A stretch of DNA of 64,000 nt from Maratus speciosus (lineage: Eukaryota > Arthropoda > Arachnida > Araneae > Salticidae). A model generated the notes under the pieces. That model was not told the DNA's origin. It ran no database searches and saw only the letters and a list, made by a program, of their open reading frames with translations. Below are positions 22,160 to 32,434 of the stretch, in pieces; positions within the stretch are counted from its first letter, which is position 1; the number at the start of each line of letters is the position of its first letter. Both the position numbers and the translations under genes were made by a program. Location: NCBI GenBank assembly GCA_963932465.1, contig OZ010787.1, positions 17,749,936 through 17,813,935 of the forward strand, read 5' to 3'.

Positions 22160-22632
22160 ATAATAACATTAACAGGGTGGCCAGCAGTCGAGGATTTACC
22201 AGTGAAATTATCAGTATTATATATATAATAACACAAAGTGTATAACGCTTGCGGGGTTGATCTCATCCGGATTCCACTTCGCTTTATCGTATTCCATTCG
22301 GCCATTCTTATTGAAAATTATTTTTTCGAATAAAACTTAATAAAAGTTACATTTTTAGAAAGATTATTCAAAATAAATTAACATTTGAGAGATGACTTAC
22401 ATTTAATTATGTACATATTCTGAGAAAATTTCAGTTGAAATTAATTTGGCCCTCTCCCTCCATAAGTAAACATTCATTTTTATCGCATTCATTGTGAACT
22501 TTGAGCTTTGTTGGCGCCATCTAACGGTAGTTAAAATAAAAAATGATAGTATTTCTTATAAAATATAATTAGACAGTAAGATAAAATATAATTATCTTAT
22601 AAAATAATATCAGGGATACTTCATGCCGTGTA

Positions 22633-22694
<62 letters not shown>

Positions 22695-23446
22695 AATGGA
22701 AATAAAATTTTGCATTTTTGTATTTTGTAGGGAAAATAAATTTGTAATTTAATAAAAGGATTTGAGAAAAAAAATCTGTTAATGCAATTAATAGTTACAA
22801 TTTAATTAAGTGATAAGGATAATTTTTAATGATCAAAATTTATTATAGGTGTTGTTTTTTTTTAAATGAGTATTTAATCTGAGTTAAACTTTTTAAAATT
22901 TAAGTTATATAATTATTATTTTGCCCGTCAGCTATCGGCAATTAATCCGTGAAGAACTCTTATTTAGTTTTTATTATTATTATTATTCTGATTTATAAGA
23001 AATTGAAGGTTATTGATTTTTTTAAAGCAATGAACGAAGACGAAAGTTAATTGACAATATATTTTAAAATAACATTATTAATTCTAATTTGCATGTTTTT
23101 TGTGAAGTAGTTCTTTAAATTTTGTGAGTGAAGTTCTTTCTTGCAAATTAAGTTTCAATTATAAATTGGCAGTTTTTATAACTATTTTACTCCCACCTGA
23201 TCCTATTAGTCAGATAAGATAAAATTTATTACTTCATAATTCTATTTATAATGCAATGCTATATCATTCTTTTGAAAATGCAAACACGTCATTCTGACGG
23301 GCTACCTTCTAGTTTCCGTATAGAAAACATAATCTTATTTGATCGCGCGATTAAATGAGGAGAATTTTTCAGTACGGAAATTCTGGTATTTTCCCAAAGA
23401 AATTCCCTAATCACTGGTCACCTTGTTCTACTAATTATTGCTATGC
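22160..23446. other. Unassigned AT-rich sequence with a long TA microsatellite
   Basis: A perfect (TA)n tract of about 57 bp lies at 22634-22690. No gene or element was recognised elsewhere. Confidence 0.5.
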
Positions 23447-23450
23447 TTAA

Positions 23451-23701
23451 CACGTTAAGCGTCACGTCAGTCACCGGTGAGTGACACTGAACTTTCCGTT
23501 TAGAATACGTCGTTCATCGATGACTGACGGTCTAAAATATAATATAAAACTAAATATATATATATTGGTTTAAGTAATTACAGAAAAATTATTTAAAATT
23601 TACTTACCGTTTATTTATTACAGGATTATACTTTCTTAAAAATTACTTAAAACATTGTAAAATTTTCAGCTTCAGTGTCAGTCACAGTGGCACTCAACGT
23701 G
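23451..23701. mobile_element. 251-bp TTAA-flanked MITE (piggyBac-like)
   Basis: TTAA at 23447-23450 and 23702-23705 flanks ends CACGTTAAGCGTCACGT and the complement of CACGTTGAGTGCCACTGTG. The word GTCAGTCAC recurs inside both ends. TTAA duplication is the signature of piggyBac-type transposition. It is non-coding. Confidence 0.8.
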
Positions 23702-23743
23702 TTAACTTTTGTTTAGAGTGTTGTTTACATATAGAAATTTTAA

Positions 23744-23932
23744 CACGGTGGCAAGTGGTCAGGAAAAAACACAGTCAAAAAAAGGAGGAACTACCAGTAT
23801 TTTCTTCTAGAAAATACTTCGAATAATATAAAGGGATTAAAGAGACGAACTTCTTTTTAACAAAATACTGGTATTTAACATCTTTTTTTTTTTTTTTTAC
23901 TGTGTTTTTCCCTGATCACTCGCCACCCTGTG
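23744..23932. mobile_element. 189-bp MITE with ends CACGGTGGCAAGTG
   Basis: The left arm (CACGGTGGCAAGTGGTCAGG, AAAACACAGT, then TACCAGTATTTTCT) faces an inverted right arm ending CGCCACCCTGTG. The right arm contains a T tract of 18. The target duplication is unclear, so the superfamily is left open. Confidence 0.7.
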
Positions 23933-24224
23933 TAATATGTTTTAACCCTTAAATGCGCGATTTCTTTTATTTTCTTTCAAAAAATTTATATATGATACTC
24001 TGAAAGGTTTATAACACAGGAAAAATAATGAAAAAAATCAGAGATATATTTTTCATATAATACGTCAATCTTTTCTTCTGTTGCACATCTGCAACATAAG
24101 TAAAAACTATTGTCGTGTGGCTGTTTTACGCTAAAATATTGCAAATTAGTAAATACTTCAATAAGTATAGTATGTCTCCAAATACTTTATTTTATGTAAT
24201 TATTTATTTTATAAGACTTAAACT
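23933..24224. other. Unassigned AT-rich sequence
   Basis: Nothing recognised between two MITEs. Confidence 0.5.
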
Positions 24225-24343
24225 TTAACACTCTCGCAGCGTAATTGTTTTATCAAAATAGCTTCAAAAATTGCGCATTTAATTCCTTCGCGACGAGCGT
24301 CTTTTAAGAATTTTTAATCTTTTGTCACCGGTTTTTGAAAACA

Positions 24344-24817
24344 TGTTGCTGCTGTATACATATGCAGCTAACGTGTTCGCGATAGCATTTAAGCTGCGAT
24401 CGTCTTGAAACATAATTCGGATCTATATCCGATATTGTAAATAAATAATTTAACACAATATTAAAATAATATCACCATTTGAAACACGTACTCTAGCGAT
24501 AACATACTGAGCACGCTAGCTTTATTGAAATCAACCACGCTATATGCACTGAAGATACAGTTACAGTGAAAAATATACAATCTTCATACGGTTAAATAAA
24601 TGAAATGTTAAAATACAAATTAATTTACAAAAACTATTCTGAAGATTAAAAATACATTTTAAGATAGAGAAATTTATTTTAAATTATTATATTAGCAAAG
24701 AAATATTTTATGTGCAATTATAAATATTATTTCAAAATTTACTACTTGCGATGCGAAATGCGTAGCTTGTTTTCATTTGTATTGAGTCGCCATCTGTCGG
24801 TGTATTATAACCTGACA
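24344..24817 (-). repeat. 3' LTR of the Gypsy element
   Basis: 474 bp, identical to the 5' LTR except for six substitutions. A purine-rich tract on the minus strand (GGTAGGGGAGTAA, plus-strand 24818-24830) lies immediately upstream and is the likely plus-strand primer. Confidence 0.95.
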
Positions 24818-25225
24818 TTACTCCCCTACCAGTAACTAAGTTACGATACTAGAAATCATGGCAGGACATATAGAGTTAAATATTAAAATAATGCCTTAAA
24901 TAAGTTGATTTAAAGTTTTACGTAGAAAATAATCATATACATGACACAATACCGACTTATCTTTTTGAAACAATAATAGTAATAATATATAAATAATAAA
25001 ATTCAGCAATGAAAATGATGATTATTAAAAACATTGTAATTAGAGTAATTTCTGATAGTAAATTTAAAATAATCTCATGTAAAAGAAAACTTTCTGAAAT
25101 ATATGAGATTATATATATATATTAATGAGTTAAGTGATAATATGAAGTAAATAAACTCGACAAAAATTTTACACATTACAAAGAAATCAATAAGAAAATA
25201 AAATAAACAGTACTAAAATTGAAAC

Positions 25226-25590
25226 TCAGTCCTTAAAGCGAACTGGCATATTAATTTTTCTACCACAACGTGTAGTTGTAGATGTTTTGTCTTCAGAGTT
25301 GACCTGTGGGGTATGAGAGTTCACACTTTTATTATTGTGTTCAGGGTTGACCTGTGGGGTATGCGAGTTCACACTTTGATTATTGTCACAGGAGAACATA
25401 TCAGCCGGTCAACTGAAATATTTACATTTTTATCTTTAATGGACAAAGTAAAATATTTGTCGAATCTTTTTACTACAAGGAATGGTCCTTGATAGGCTGG
25501 CTCCAGAGGTTTTTTTATTCTGTCTATTCGAAGAAACACATGTGAGCAGGAATTGAGATTTTTATGAATAAATATAGTATTTTGTGTTGC
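25226..25590 (-). pseudogene. Pol C-terminal tail beyond a premature stop
   Basis: After the TAG at 25591-25593 the frame continues with CSHVFLRIDRIKKPLEPAYQ and GPFLVVKRFDKYFTL to ISVDRL. This is the usual end of the integrase C-terminal region in this group. A frame change near 25404 then separates it from a tail that ends GRKINMPVRFKD at TGA 25226-25228. The tail contains a 48-bp direct duplication (period 48, about 25294-25388), which repeats 16 residues around SVNSHTPQVN. Both changes look like damage to a pol gene that once ran to 25226. Confidence 0.75.
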
Positions 25591-28371
25591 CTATTTTGAT
25601 GGCATTGGTTTTAATTTGTTCATAAAACTTTGCAGGTTAGCTACAAAGGTGTCGGGATCTATATGAACAGTGGGTTCATCGAAAAATTCAGCTGGCAGTC
25701 TAATATTTGTTCCATAGACCATCTGGGCTACTGAATGATTTGTACTACTTTTGATCACCGATATGAGTCCAAGAAGCACTGTTGGCAAAATCTCTGTCCA
25801 TCTTGCATTATTGTGTGCTTTAATGGCTGTTTTCAGAGTTCTGTGGAATCTTTCGACTTTGCCCTGGCATTGTGGATGGCATGGTGTTGATGTTCGCAGC
25901 TTTGCACCACAAATGTTTGCCAAGTTTGTGAGCAGTTGGGACTTGAATTGTCTTCCTTGATCTGTTATTATGGTTCCTGGTGAACCAAATCTACAGATCC
26001 AGTGTTCATAGAATGCTTTGCTCACTGTTTCTGCACTGATTTCTGGCAAAGGGACAACTTCTGTCCAACAAGTAAACCTGTCAATGCATGTTAAACAGTA
26101 GATATGTCCATTAGATGGAGGCAAAGGTCCAATTAAATCGATATGAACCACATTAAACCTTTCATCTGGTTCTTGGTAGTTAGAAAATTGTGATTTGGTA
26201 TGTCTGTTTACCTTGGTCTTTTGACAATTTACACAAGTTTGAGCCCATTCTTTCACTTGCTTATTAATTCCTGGCCAAATGAGCCTGGCAGCCATCTCTT
26301 TGACAGTAGATTTTATGCCTGGATGCGACAAGCCATGGACTTGATTAAAAACTTCTTTCCTGAACTTAGGAGGAATATATGGACGAATCTTGTTGTGGGA
26401 TATATCACACCATAGAGTTTTTCCAGATGCAAGGGTATAAGGTTTAAAATCTAAAGATGTGTCACTGGAACATAACTTCTGGAATTCTGTATCATTACTC
26501 TGTTCATGAGCAATTTGATCATAGTCGACAACAGAAACTGTTTCAATTCTTGACAAGGTGTCCGCAACCACATTATCTTTACCACTAAGGTATTGGATGT
26601 CAGTAGTAAACTGAGAAATGTACTGGAGCTGGCGCAACTGTCTTGGAGAAGCTTTCTCATTTTTCTGCTTGAATGCAAATATTAATGGCTTGTGGTCTGT
26701 CCAAACTGTAAATTCTCTACCCTCTAACAGATATTTGAAGTGTTTGATGGAAAGGTAGATTCCCAATAATTCACGGTCATATGTACTGTACCCTTTTTGA
26801 GTTTCATTGAGCTTTTTTGAGTAGAATGCAATTGGCTTCCACATGTCATCTTCAAACTGTTCTAATACTGAGCCTATCGCCCAATCTGAAGCATCTGTGC
26901 ATAAAGATAATGGGAGTCCAGGCTTTGGAAAACATAAAAGTGCAGCATTAGCTAGGTCAGTTTTGCATTTTTCAAATTGTTGAATACTTTCATCAGTCCA
27001 AGGGACTTTTCTTCGATCCTTTTTCTTTGCATCTTTCAGCATTTCATGGAGTAGTGCTTGGGTTTTTGCAGCGTCTTTCAGATATCTACGATAAAAGTTC
27101 ACCATTCCCAGGAAAGTACGTAGGTCATGAAGGGTTTCAGGCAACTTATAATCCAGAATTACTTGGACTTTGGCAGGAAGAGGTGAGGAACCTTTCGCAG
27201 TGATGAGGTATCCCAAAAATTCAACTTGGTCAACACCCATTATGGATTTAGAGACATTAATGCGAAGGCCATAGTTGTTTAATCTCTCAAAGACAATTTT
27301 TAGATGCTCCTTATGTTCAGCTTCTGAGCATGAAGCAACTAATACATCATCTAGGTATGGAAAAAGAAAATCCAAGCCATAAAAAACCTCATTAATGAAC
27401 CTCTGAAATGTAGCTGGAGCATTTCGCAAACCAAAACTCATAACATTAAACTCGTACAAACCAAATGGGGTAATTATGGCAGTTTTGGGTTTGTCTTCCT
27501 CAGCAATAGGGATCTGATAGTAGGCTTTAATGAGATCAATCTTGGAAAAAATAACTTTATCTTTTAAGATGAAGTGGAAATCTTCAATTCTGGGTATGGG
27601 ATATCTGTCTGGTACTGTTTGCTCATTTAGTTGTCTATAATCACCACAAGGTCTTAAGGTACCATCCTTTTTGTTTACTAAGTGCAGAGGACTGGCCCAC
27701 TGAGATTTAGAAGGTCGAATTGTGTCATTAGCAAGCATAAATTGAAATTCCTGTTTGGCTAATGCAAGCTTTTCAGGATTCAATTGTCGAGCTCTAGAAT
27801 GCACTGGTTGACCTTTAGTTTGGATATAATGCCTAACATCATGTTTAACTGATTTATTTAAAATATTTGGTTTTGTTATATCTGGATACAAATTTAATAA
27901 ATCACTAAATTGGGATGCACGATCAAATGTGCTAATACGATATTCATCAGAAATGGTTAGGATTTCACTTTTAATGGACAACTGAGTTATACCATCAATT
28001 AATTTTTGTTTATGAATATCAATTAGTAAATTAAATTGATGTAAGAAATCAGCACCAATGATGCCTTTACTCACCTTGGCCACTATAAAAGGCCATTGAA
28101 AAGCACGTCGTAATCCCAAATCTAGTGTAAGAGTTTTAATTCCATAAGTTGGGATTTGCGTACCGTTAGCGGCATATAACACATATGAGCATGGTTGCTC
28201 CGCTTTAATATTTACCGGAATTAACGAGACATCAGCACCACTGTCCACTAAAAACCGAACACCAGTTTGTTTGTCTTTAACAAATAGTCTGTACTTGCGG
28301 CAATCTATTTTTGTTGCAGCAGGACTTGCCGCCGACTCTACTGCTGAGAGGAGTTTTCCGAATGTTGCCAA
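25591..28371 (-). CDS. pol: Gypsy Pol: protease, reverse transcriptase, RNase H, integrase
   Basis: 926 residues. The aspartic protease motif is LVDSGADVSLIP at about residue 40. The reverse transcriptase spans about 165-430, with YRQLNEQTVPDRYPIPR, the YLDD catalytic box and a FLGMVNFYRRYL motif. RNase H starts with LCTDASDWAIGS near residue 492. The integrase has the H2C2 zinc finger (HGLSHPG...CVNCQ, about 680-720) and a D,D,E core (HIDLIGP, ITDQGRQF, VERFHRT). The enzyme copies element RNA to DNA and inserts it. The frame opens right after a TAG at 28372-28374 and is -1 to gag with a 34-nt overlap (28338-28371), so it should be made by -1 frameshifting; GGAAAAC at 28353-28359 is a candidate site. 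No ATG starts it. A TAG removes the normal C-terminus. Confidence 0.95.
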   Translation of the reverse strand: MATFGKLLSAVESAASPAATKIDCRKYRLFVKDKQTGVRFLVDSGADVSLIPVNIKAEQPCSYVLYAANGTQIPTYGIKTLTLDLGLRRAFQWPFIVAKVSKGIIGADFLHQFNLLIDIHKQKLIDGITQLSIKSEILTISDEYRISTFDRASQFSDLLNLYPDITKPNILNKSVKHDVRHYIQTKGQPVHSRARQLNPEKLALAKQEFQFMLANDTIRPSKSQWASPLHLVNKKDGTLRPCGDYRQLNEQTVPDRYPIPRIEDFHFILKDKVIFSKIDLIKAYYQIPIAEEDKPKTAIITPFGLYEFNVMSFGLRNAPATFQRFINEVFYGLDFLFPYLDDVLVASCSEAEHKEHLKIVFERLNNYGLRINVSKSIMGVDQVEFLGYLITAKGSSPLPAKVQVILDYKLPETLHDLRTFLGMVNFYRRYLKDAAKTQALLHEMLKDAKKKDRRKVPWTDESIQQFEKCKTDLANAALLCFPKPGLPLSLCTDASDWAIGSVLEQFEDDMWKPIAFYSKKLNETQKGYSTYDRELLGIYLSIKHFKYLLEGREFTVWTDHKPLIFAFKQKNEKASPRQLRQLQYISQFTTDIQYLSGKDNVVADTLSRIETVSVVDYDQIAHEQSNDTEFQKLCSSDTSLDFKPYTLASGKTLWCDISHNKIRPYIPPKFRKEVFNQVHGLSHPGIKSTVKEMAARLIWPGINKQVKEWAQTCVNCQKTKVNRHTKSQFSNYQEPDERFNVVHIDLIGPLPPSNGHIYCLTCIDRFTCWTEVVPLPEISAETVSKAFYEHWICRFGSPGTIITDQGRQFKSQLLTNLANICGAKLRTSTPCHPQCQGKVERFHRTLKTAIKAHNNARWTEILPTVLLGLISVIKSSTNHSVAQMVYGTNIRLPAEFFDEPTVHIDPDTFVANLQSFMNKLKPMPSK

Positions 28372-29129
28372 CTACAGGGTTGTGTACACTTTTCTGGAAG
28401 ACACTTCTTCCCAAACTTGAAGTGAAAATAACAAAATCTCCCATTGGGATCATACCGTTTCCTTGACCGACTTCTGTGTCTGCCAGCATGGCGATTTGGC
28501 GTACGACTCCGAGGTCGCTGTTGGACATGCAGGCTCGCTATTTGTTGTTCCAAACTGGAGATTTTATCCAAGAGAGCTGCATAGCTTGGGTCTTTGTTGA
28601 TTTTGGCAAATTCCATGTGGGGATTCATCTCTACGATTTTGTCAGCCATTTGAGCTAATTTTTCGAGATTTTCATCACTAACAACAATAATGTTCTTTAC
28701 AGAATCTGGCAATTTTTCGAACCAAAGAGTTCTTAACACTTTGTCTGAAATATCTTTTGTATCGCCCAATGTTTGCATTTTACGTAACAGTTGACTGGGT
28801 TTCAAGTCACCAAGTTCTAGTCCAGTTAACAGTCGTTTTATACGAAGGTTTTCACTTTCTTTGAAAGTGTTCAAAAGTCTGTCTTTTGCGGCAGCATATT
28901 TATTTGTAAAGTCATTTTTTATGATATCCCAGATATTTTCTAGGAATTTCGGATCTAATTGTGCAATGAGGTAGTTGAATTTAGTATCATCAGATGAAAT
29001 TCCGGCAATCTTGAATTGCGCTTCAATCGTGACAAACCACATCTCGGGTTTTTCTGTCCAGAATGGCGGAATTTTGACGCTAACTTTACTAGCTTCCGCT
29101 AATCCAGTATCTTGAGGAGAAGGAGTCAT
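28338..29129 (-). CDS. gag: Gypsy Gag, intact
   Basis: 263 residues from an ATG at 29129. The N-terminal capsid-like part includes PPFWTEKPEMWFVTIEAQF (about residues 20-40), a hallmark of Gag in many arthropod Gypsy elements. It continues through NYLIAQLDP and GDLKPSQLLRKMQTLG. A basic Arg/Ser-rich stretch (about 200-230) is followed by CYFHFKFGKKCLPEKCTQPC. That spacing is close to the CWYHxxFG-type knuckle rather than a CCHC one. Gag forms the particle and binds the RNA. The stop overlaps the start of pol. No disruption is visible, so this Gag could still be translated. Confidence 0.92.
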   Translation of the reverse strand: MTPSPQDTGLAEASKVSVKIPPFWTEKPEMWFVTIEAQFKIAGISSDDTKFNYLIAQLDPKFLENIWDIIKNDFTNKYAAAKDRLLNTFKESENLRIKRLLTGLELGDLKPSQLLRKMQTLGDTKDISDKVLRTLWFEKLPDSVKNIIVVSDENLEKLAQMADKIVEMNPHMEFAKINKDPSYAALLDKISSLEQQIASLHVQQRPRSRTPNRHAGRHRSRSRKRYDPNGRFCYFHFKFGKKCLPEKCTQPCSWQHSENSSQQ

Positions 29130-29164
29130 TTTTACTCAAATTATTTTAGATTGAAAGAAAATAT

Positions 29165-29186
29165 AGTTCAAAAACGGGTCACCAAT
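29165..29186 (-). promoter_or_regulatory. Primer-binding site of the Gypsy element
   Basis: Two bases after the 5' LTR the minus strand reads TGGTGACCCGTTTTTG. It starts with TGG, the complement of a tRNA CCA end. I cannot name the tRNA with certainty. Confidence 0.7.
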
Positions 29187-29660
29187 TGTTGCTGCTGTAT
29201 ACATATGCAGCTAACATGTTCGCGATAGCATTTAAGCTGCGATCGCCTTAAAACATAATTCGGATCTATATCCGATATTGTAAATAAATAATTTAACACA
29301 ATATTAAAATAATATCACCATTTGAAACACGTACTCTAGCGAGAACATACTGAGCACGCTAGCTTTATTGAAATCAACCACGCTATATGCACTGAAGATA
29401 CAGTTACAGTGAAAAATATACAATATTCATACGGTTAAATAAATGAAATGTTAAAATACAAATTAATTTACAAAAACTATTCTGAAGATTAAAAATACAT
29501 TTTAAGATAGAGAAATTTATTTTAAATTATTATATTAGCAAAGAAATATTTTATGTGCAATTATAAATATTATTTCAAAATTTACTACTTGCGATGCGAC
29601 ATGCGTAGCTTGTTTTCATTTGTATTGAGTCGCCATCTGTCGGTGTATTATAACCTGACA
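29187..29660 (-). repeat. 5' LTR of the Gypsy element
   Basis: 474 bp, beginning TGTCAGGTTATAATACACCG and ending GCAGCAACA on the minus strand. It should hold the promoter. TATA-like words occur, but I cannot fix the start site. Confidence 0.95.
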
Positions 29661-29861
29661 AACATAAATTTTCGTCTGATTTAATCGGGAAAATGCTCGA
29701 TTAGATAAGGCAAAATTTACAATAAAAAATAACTGATGGGAATGATCAAGGAGGGTTAATTAGACGGAAAAAATGCACCCCCGATGAAATCTCGGGTTGC
29801 GCAAATTTTGCTACTTTTATGCTGTCCGAGAAACTCTCGGGTTACGCAGCGAGAGGGTTAA

Positions 29862-31335
29862 CCCTTTAATTCCCATAATAGAATACGTTCTAGAAATTAC
29901 GTAGTTCAGAGAATCTCACTTTACACCAGAAAGTTTCAATGGTTAATTTCGCTTTATTTAAATGTGGAATGTCTGTTTTTTAATTAAAGCAAATATTGCT
30001 ATTTTAATTTTCAGGTGTGAATTAAGTATATGCGAATAAAAAAATCTATTAAATTCAAAACAGTGTTGTCTGCATATATGCAAAGCTATGCAATAAAGAG
30101 TTAAGATCTTTTAATGGCTGCAGAACAGATTGCGAGAGAAATTTTTAAGCATATTTCAAAAATTACTTGACAGAATGAGCAGTAATTTTGAATTTGCATA
30201 CTTGAGGCTTTTATAAATTGATTTAATTTTTTTAAATCATAAAATATCATTTATAAATATTTTTTACGAAAATTTATTTCAAAAGTATGTATTTTGTGCA
30301 GGAGGAGGTAAGTATGTAAAGGTGAGGATGTAAGTATCAAATATTGCATAATTTCCCCCTAAAAATTAAAAAAAAAAGCAATGAATAAAAAGAAAATTAT
30401 CTAACTTATGAAATTGTCTTTTTGTATGCAAATTTTATTTGAAACAATCAGTACATTTGTGACTCATTTTTCTTTATTTTTAAAAAAGTGTCTGAAATGT
30501 AGTGTGTGGTATCTTATTTCCTGTCGATTTGAATTTTTCTTTTACTTAAAAAAGATAAATTGCAGTCAAATATAAAGGTAATACGGGCAAATCTCAAAAA
30601 TAAAATAATACAAAATAGTTCGAAATAAATAAATAAATAATATTTTAAGCACTTTCCAAAAAGCCCACATTCAAAAGGCAAAAATAGGACAAAGACCTAA
30701 CGGATAGCATAAAAGTAATTTTTATGTGATTTTAGACCCTTTTTTATATTTGGATTTTTTTAGATGACTTTTCTAGTTAGTCTTAATTTACAATAATTTT
30801 GAATAATTCGTTCGGATAGTTATTGAATAAGCCTTATATTTCTGTTTACTTTACCATGTCTTACATTGAAAACGCATACGCATGAAATTACTTAAGAGTA
30901 AATCTAAAACTGACTATCTTGAAAACACTTAATCTCAAAAATATGTGAGATATCTAAACAATATATTAGTAACCTTTAGAAAGTAATAAATCCTCAAATG
31001 GGAATCACGGAAGGAAATAGGTTATTTAAATGGGCGTTCAATGTACATTAGTCGAACTTATCAGTTAATTCTTATTAAAATTACGCAAGTCCTTATTTTC
31101 AGAAAATCAATAGTTGTTGTGGACTAATACAATAGGCACTACATAAAGGAACAAATAAGTTAATAGAATTACTAAATTCATTAATGACATTATCGAGAAC
31201 AGAACGGAAATTAAGTTTCTTTTCTTGTGTGAAATTGAATGGGATAGTTGATATATTTGATAAAATTCCAGATATACAAATATGTATTTAGGATATGTGT
31301 ATTTAAGTCCGTTCTTCATGCAAAACGCATTATTT
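29862..31335. other. Unassigned AT-rich sequence
   Basis: No element ends or domains recognised. The short frame at 31107-31319 on the minus strand looks like random AT-rich sequence. Confidence 0.5.
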
Positions 31336-31339
31336 TTAG

Positions 31340-32237
31340 CACTAGAACTACTGATGTTAAATATATACCTAGTTTTACCGCATCCGTCAAATTGACGGAT
31401 TTTTTATCATGGCTTTCATTGTAATTTTTGACTTAGTTAATGTAAATAAAAGATTATAATTTAACAAAAACAACATTTAATATAATAATTCATTAATTAT
31501 TAATAAGAAAAACAAAAGAAAAACAGTTTCTGTTTGCATTTAGAGTATAGCACATTAGATTATTAGTGAGTGACATCGGCTGTCGGAAATTAAGCTGTGC
31601 ATGACTTAATGGAAAGCAATTGGCCTTCCTACAATACTATTTTCCGAGATTGGACTTTTTACAGATTACACTTTGCACAGATTGCACTTTTCACCAAGAA
31701 CTTTATCACGTTAGAAGTAAAACTGATAATGATTGCGTCCTGATTACATTTACCAGTCAGACCGTTCAGTTCTAAACTGAATCGTAATCGGAGCAAAATA
31801 GCTACCGTTATAACGGTTGCCGAACACTTTGGATCATTCAACTTTGAAATTGCCAAAGCAGGGCTGCACAGGCGACTATTTTCTATTCTACTCGCACCAC
31901 TATTTTAAGAAAATAAATTTTGTAGTATATTTCTCTTGCAAATGCTATATGGAGGATTTTTGTTTTGAAAAGGTGGTGCGAGGTAGAATTAAAAAATAGT
32001 CGCCTGTGGCAGCCCTGCCAAAGTCGTCAATTTGACGGTTCTTGGTATAAATAGGTATAGGTCATTCTGATTAGGGAAATTAAAGTGGGTGAGTTGAAAT
32101 TGAATAGGAATATTTAACTATTCTTATATTTCATTAAAAGTCGTATGATAAAATTCTAGAACAATACATAAATTATATCAAATTTTTAAGCATGAAATTT
32201 GAAAACAGTCAAAATGACGGTCTTGATAGTTCTAGTG
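31340..32237. mobile_element. TTAA-type element with repeated CCGTCAAATTGACGG
   Basis: The ends are CACTAGAACTA and its complement. TTAA follows the right end (32238-32241) and TTAG, one base off, precedes the left (31336-31339). The palindromic word CCGTCAAATTGACGG occurs near 31386, GTCGTCAATTTGACGG near 32023, and GTCAAAATGACGG near 32206. A 159-bp MITE is nested at 31859-32017. There is no recognisable transposase. TTAA points to piggyBac-type mobilisation. Confidence 0.65.
31859..32017. mobile_element. 159-bp MITE, hAT-like
   Basis: CAGGGCTGCACAGGCGACTA faces its complement, with further pairing through CTCGCACCACT. CCAAAG (31853-31858, 32018-32023) is duplicated, or 8 bp TGCCAAAG if the end overlaps. 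CAGGG ends with a 6-8 bp duplication resemble hAT MITEs. Confidence 0.75.
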
Positions 32238-32291
32238 TTAAATGCAATAATGAAATACGTTTCATTATGTTGTACGAAAAAAAGGAAGGGA

Positions 32292-32422
32292 ATTAAACAT
32301 TACCGACCATCATCAAAAACCGCAATATTGTGAATGAAATGACAATAAAAATGGATACCACAAACCTATAATATACAACTGTATGTATAAAATATATATA
32401 TATTGGTTGGTAATGTTTAATT
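32292..32422. mobile_element. 131-bp palindromic-ended repeat
   Basis: AATTAAACATTACCGACCA at the left is matched in inverse by TGGTTGGTAATGTTTAATT at the right, which encloses a short TA run. A second copy, missing its right end, is at 958-1062. Confidence 0.7.
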
Positions 32423-32434
32423 AATTGTTATATA

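Larger units (their letters stand above)
24344..29660 (-). mobile_element. Gypsy-type LTR retrotransposon, nearly complete
   Basis: Two 474-bp LTRs (24344-24817 and 29187-29660) differ at six positions by eye. They start TG and end CA when read on the minus strand. The 4-bp duplication AACA flanks them (24340-24343 and 29661-29664). In minus-strand order come the 5' LTR, primer-binding site, Gag, Pol (protease, reverse transcriptase, RNase H, integrase), polypurine tract and 3' LTR. This is the Ty3/Gypsy (Metaviridae) order. There is no third ORF with an envelope look. Damage is confined to the end of pol. Confidence 0.95.
24229..29857. mobile_element. TTAA-flanked MITE split by a Gypsy retrotransposon
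   Basis: The left piece (24229-24343) begins CACTCTCGCAGCGTAAT and the right piece (29661-29857) ends TTACGCAGCGAGAGGG. TTAA flanks both (24225-24228, 29858-29861). The word CTCGGGTTRCGC recurs twice in the right piece. Without the 5.3-kb insertion the MITE is about 312 bp. It predates the Gypsy copy. Confidence 0.75.

Noticed and set aside
25751..26678. Small ORFs on either strand inside the Gypsy pol
   Set aside because: They overlap the real 926-codon pol frame and show no independent support.
24344..29660. Endogenous retrovirus with an envelope gene
   Set aside because: There is no ORF with a signal peptide, fusion region or membrane anchor between pol and the 3' LTR.
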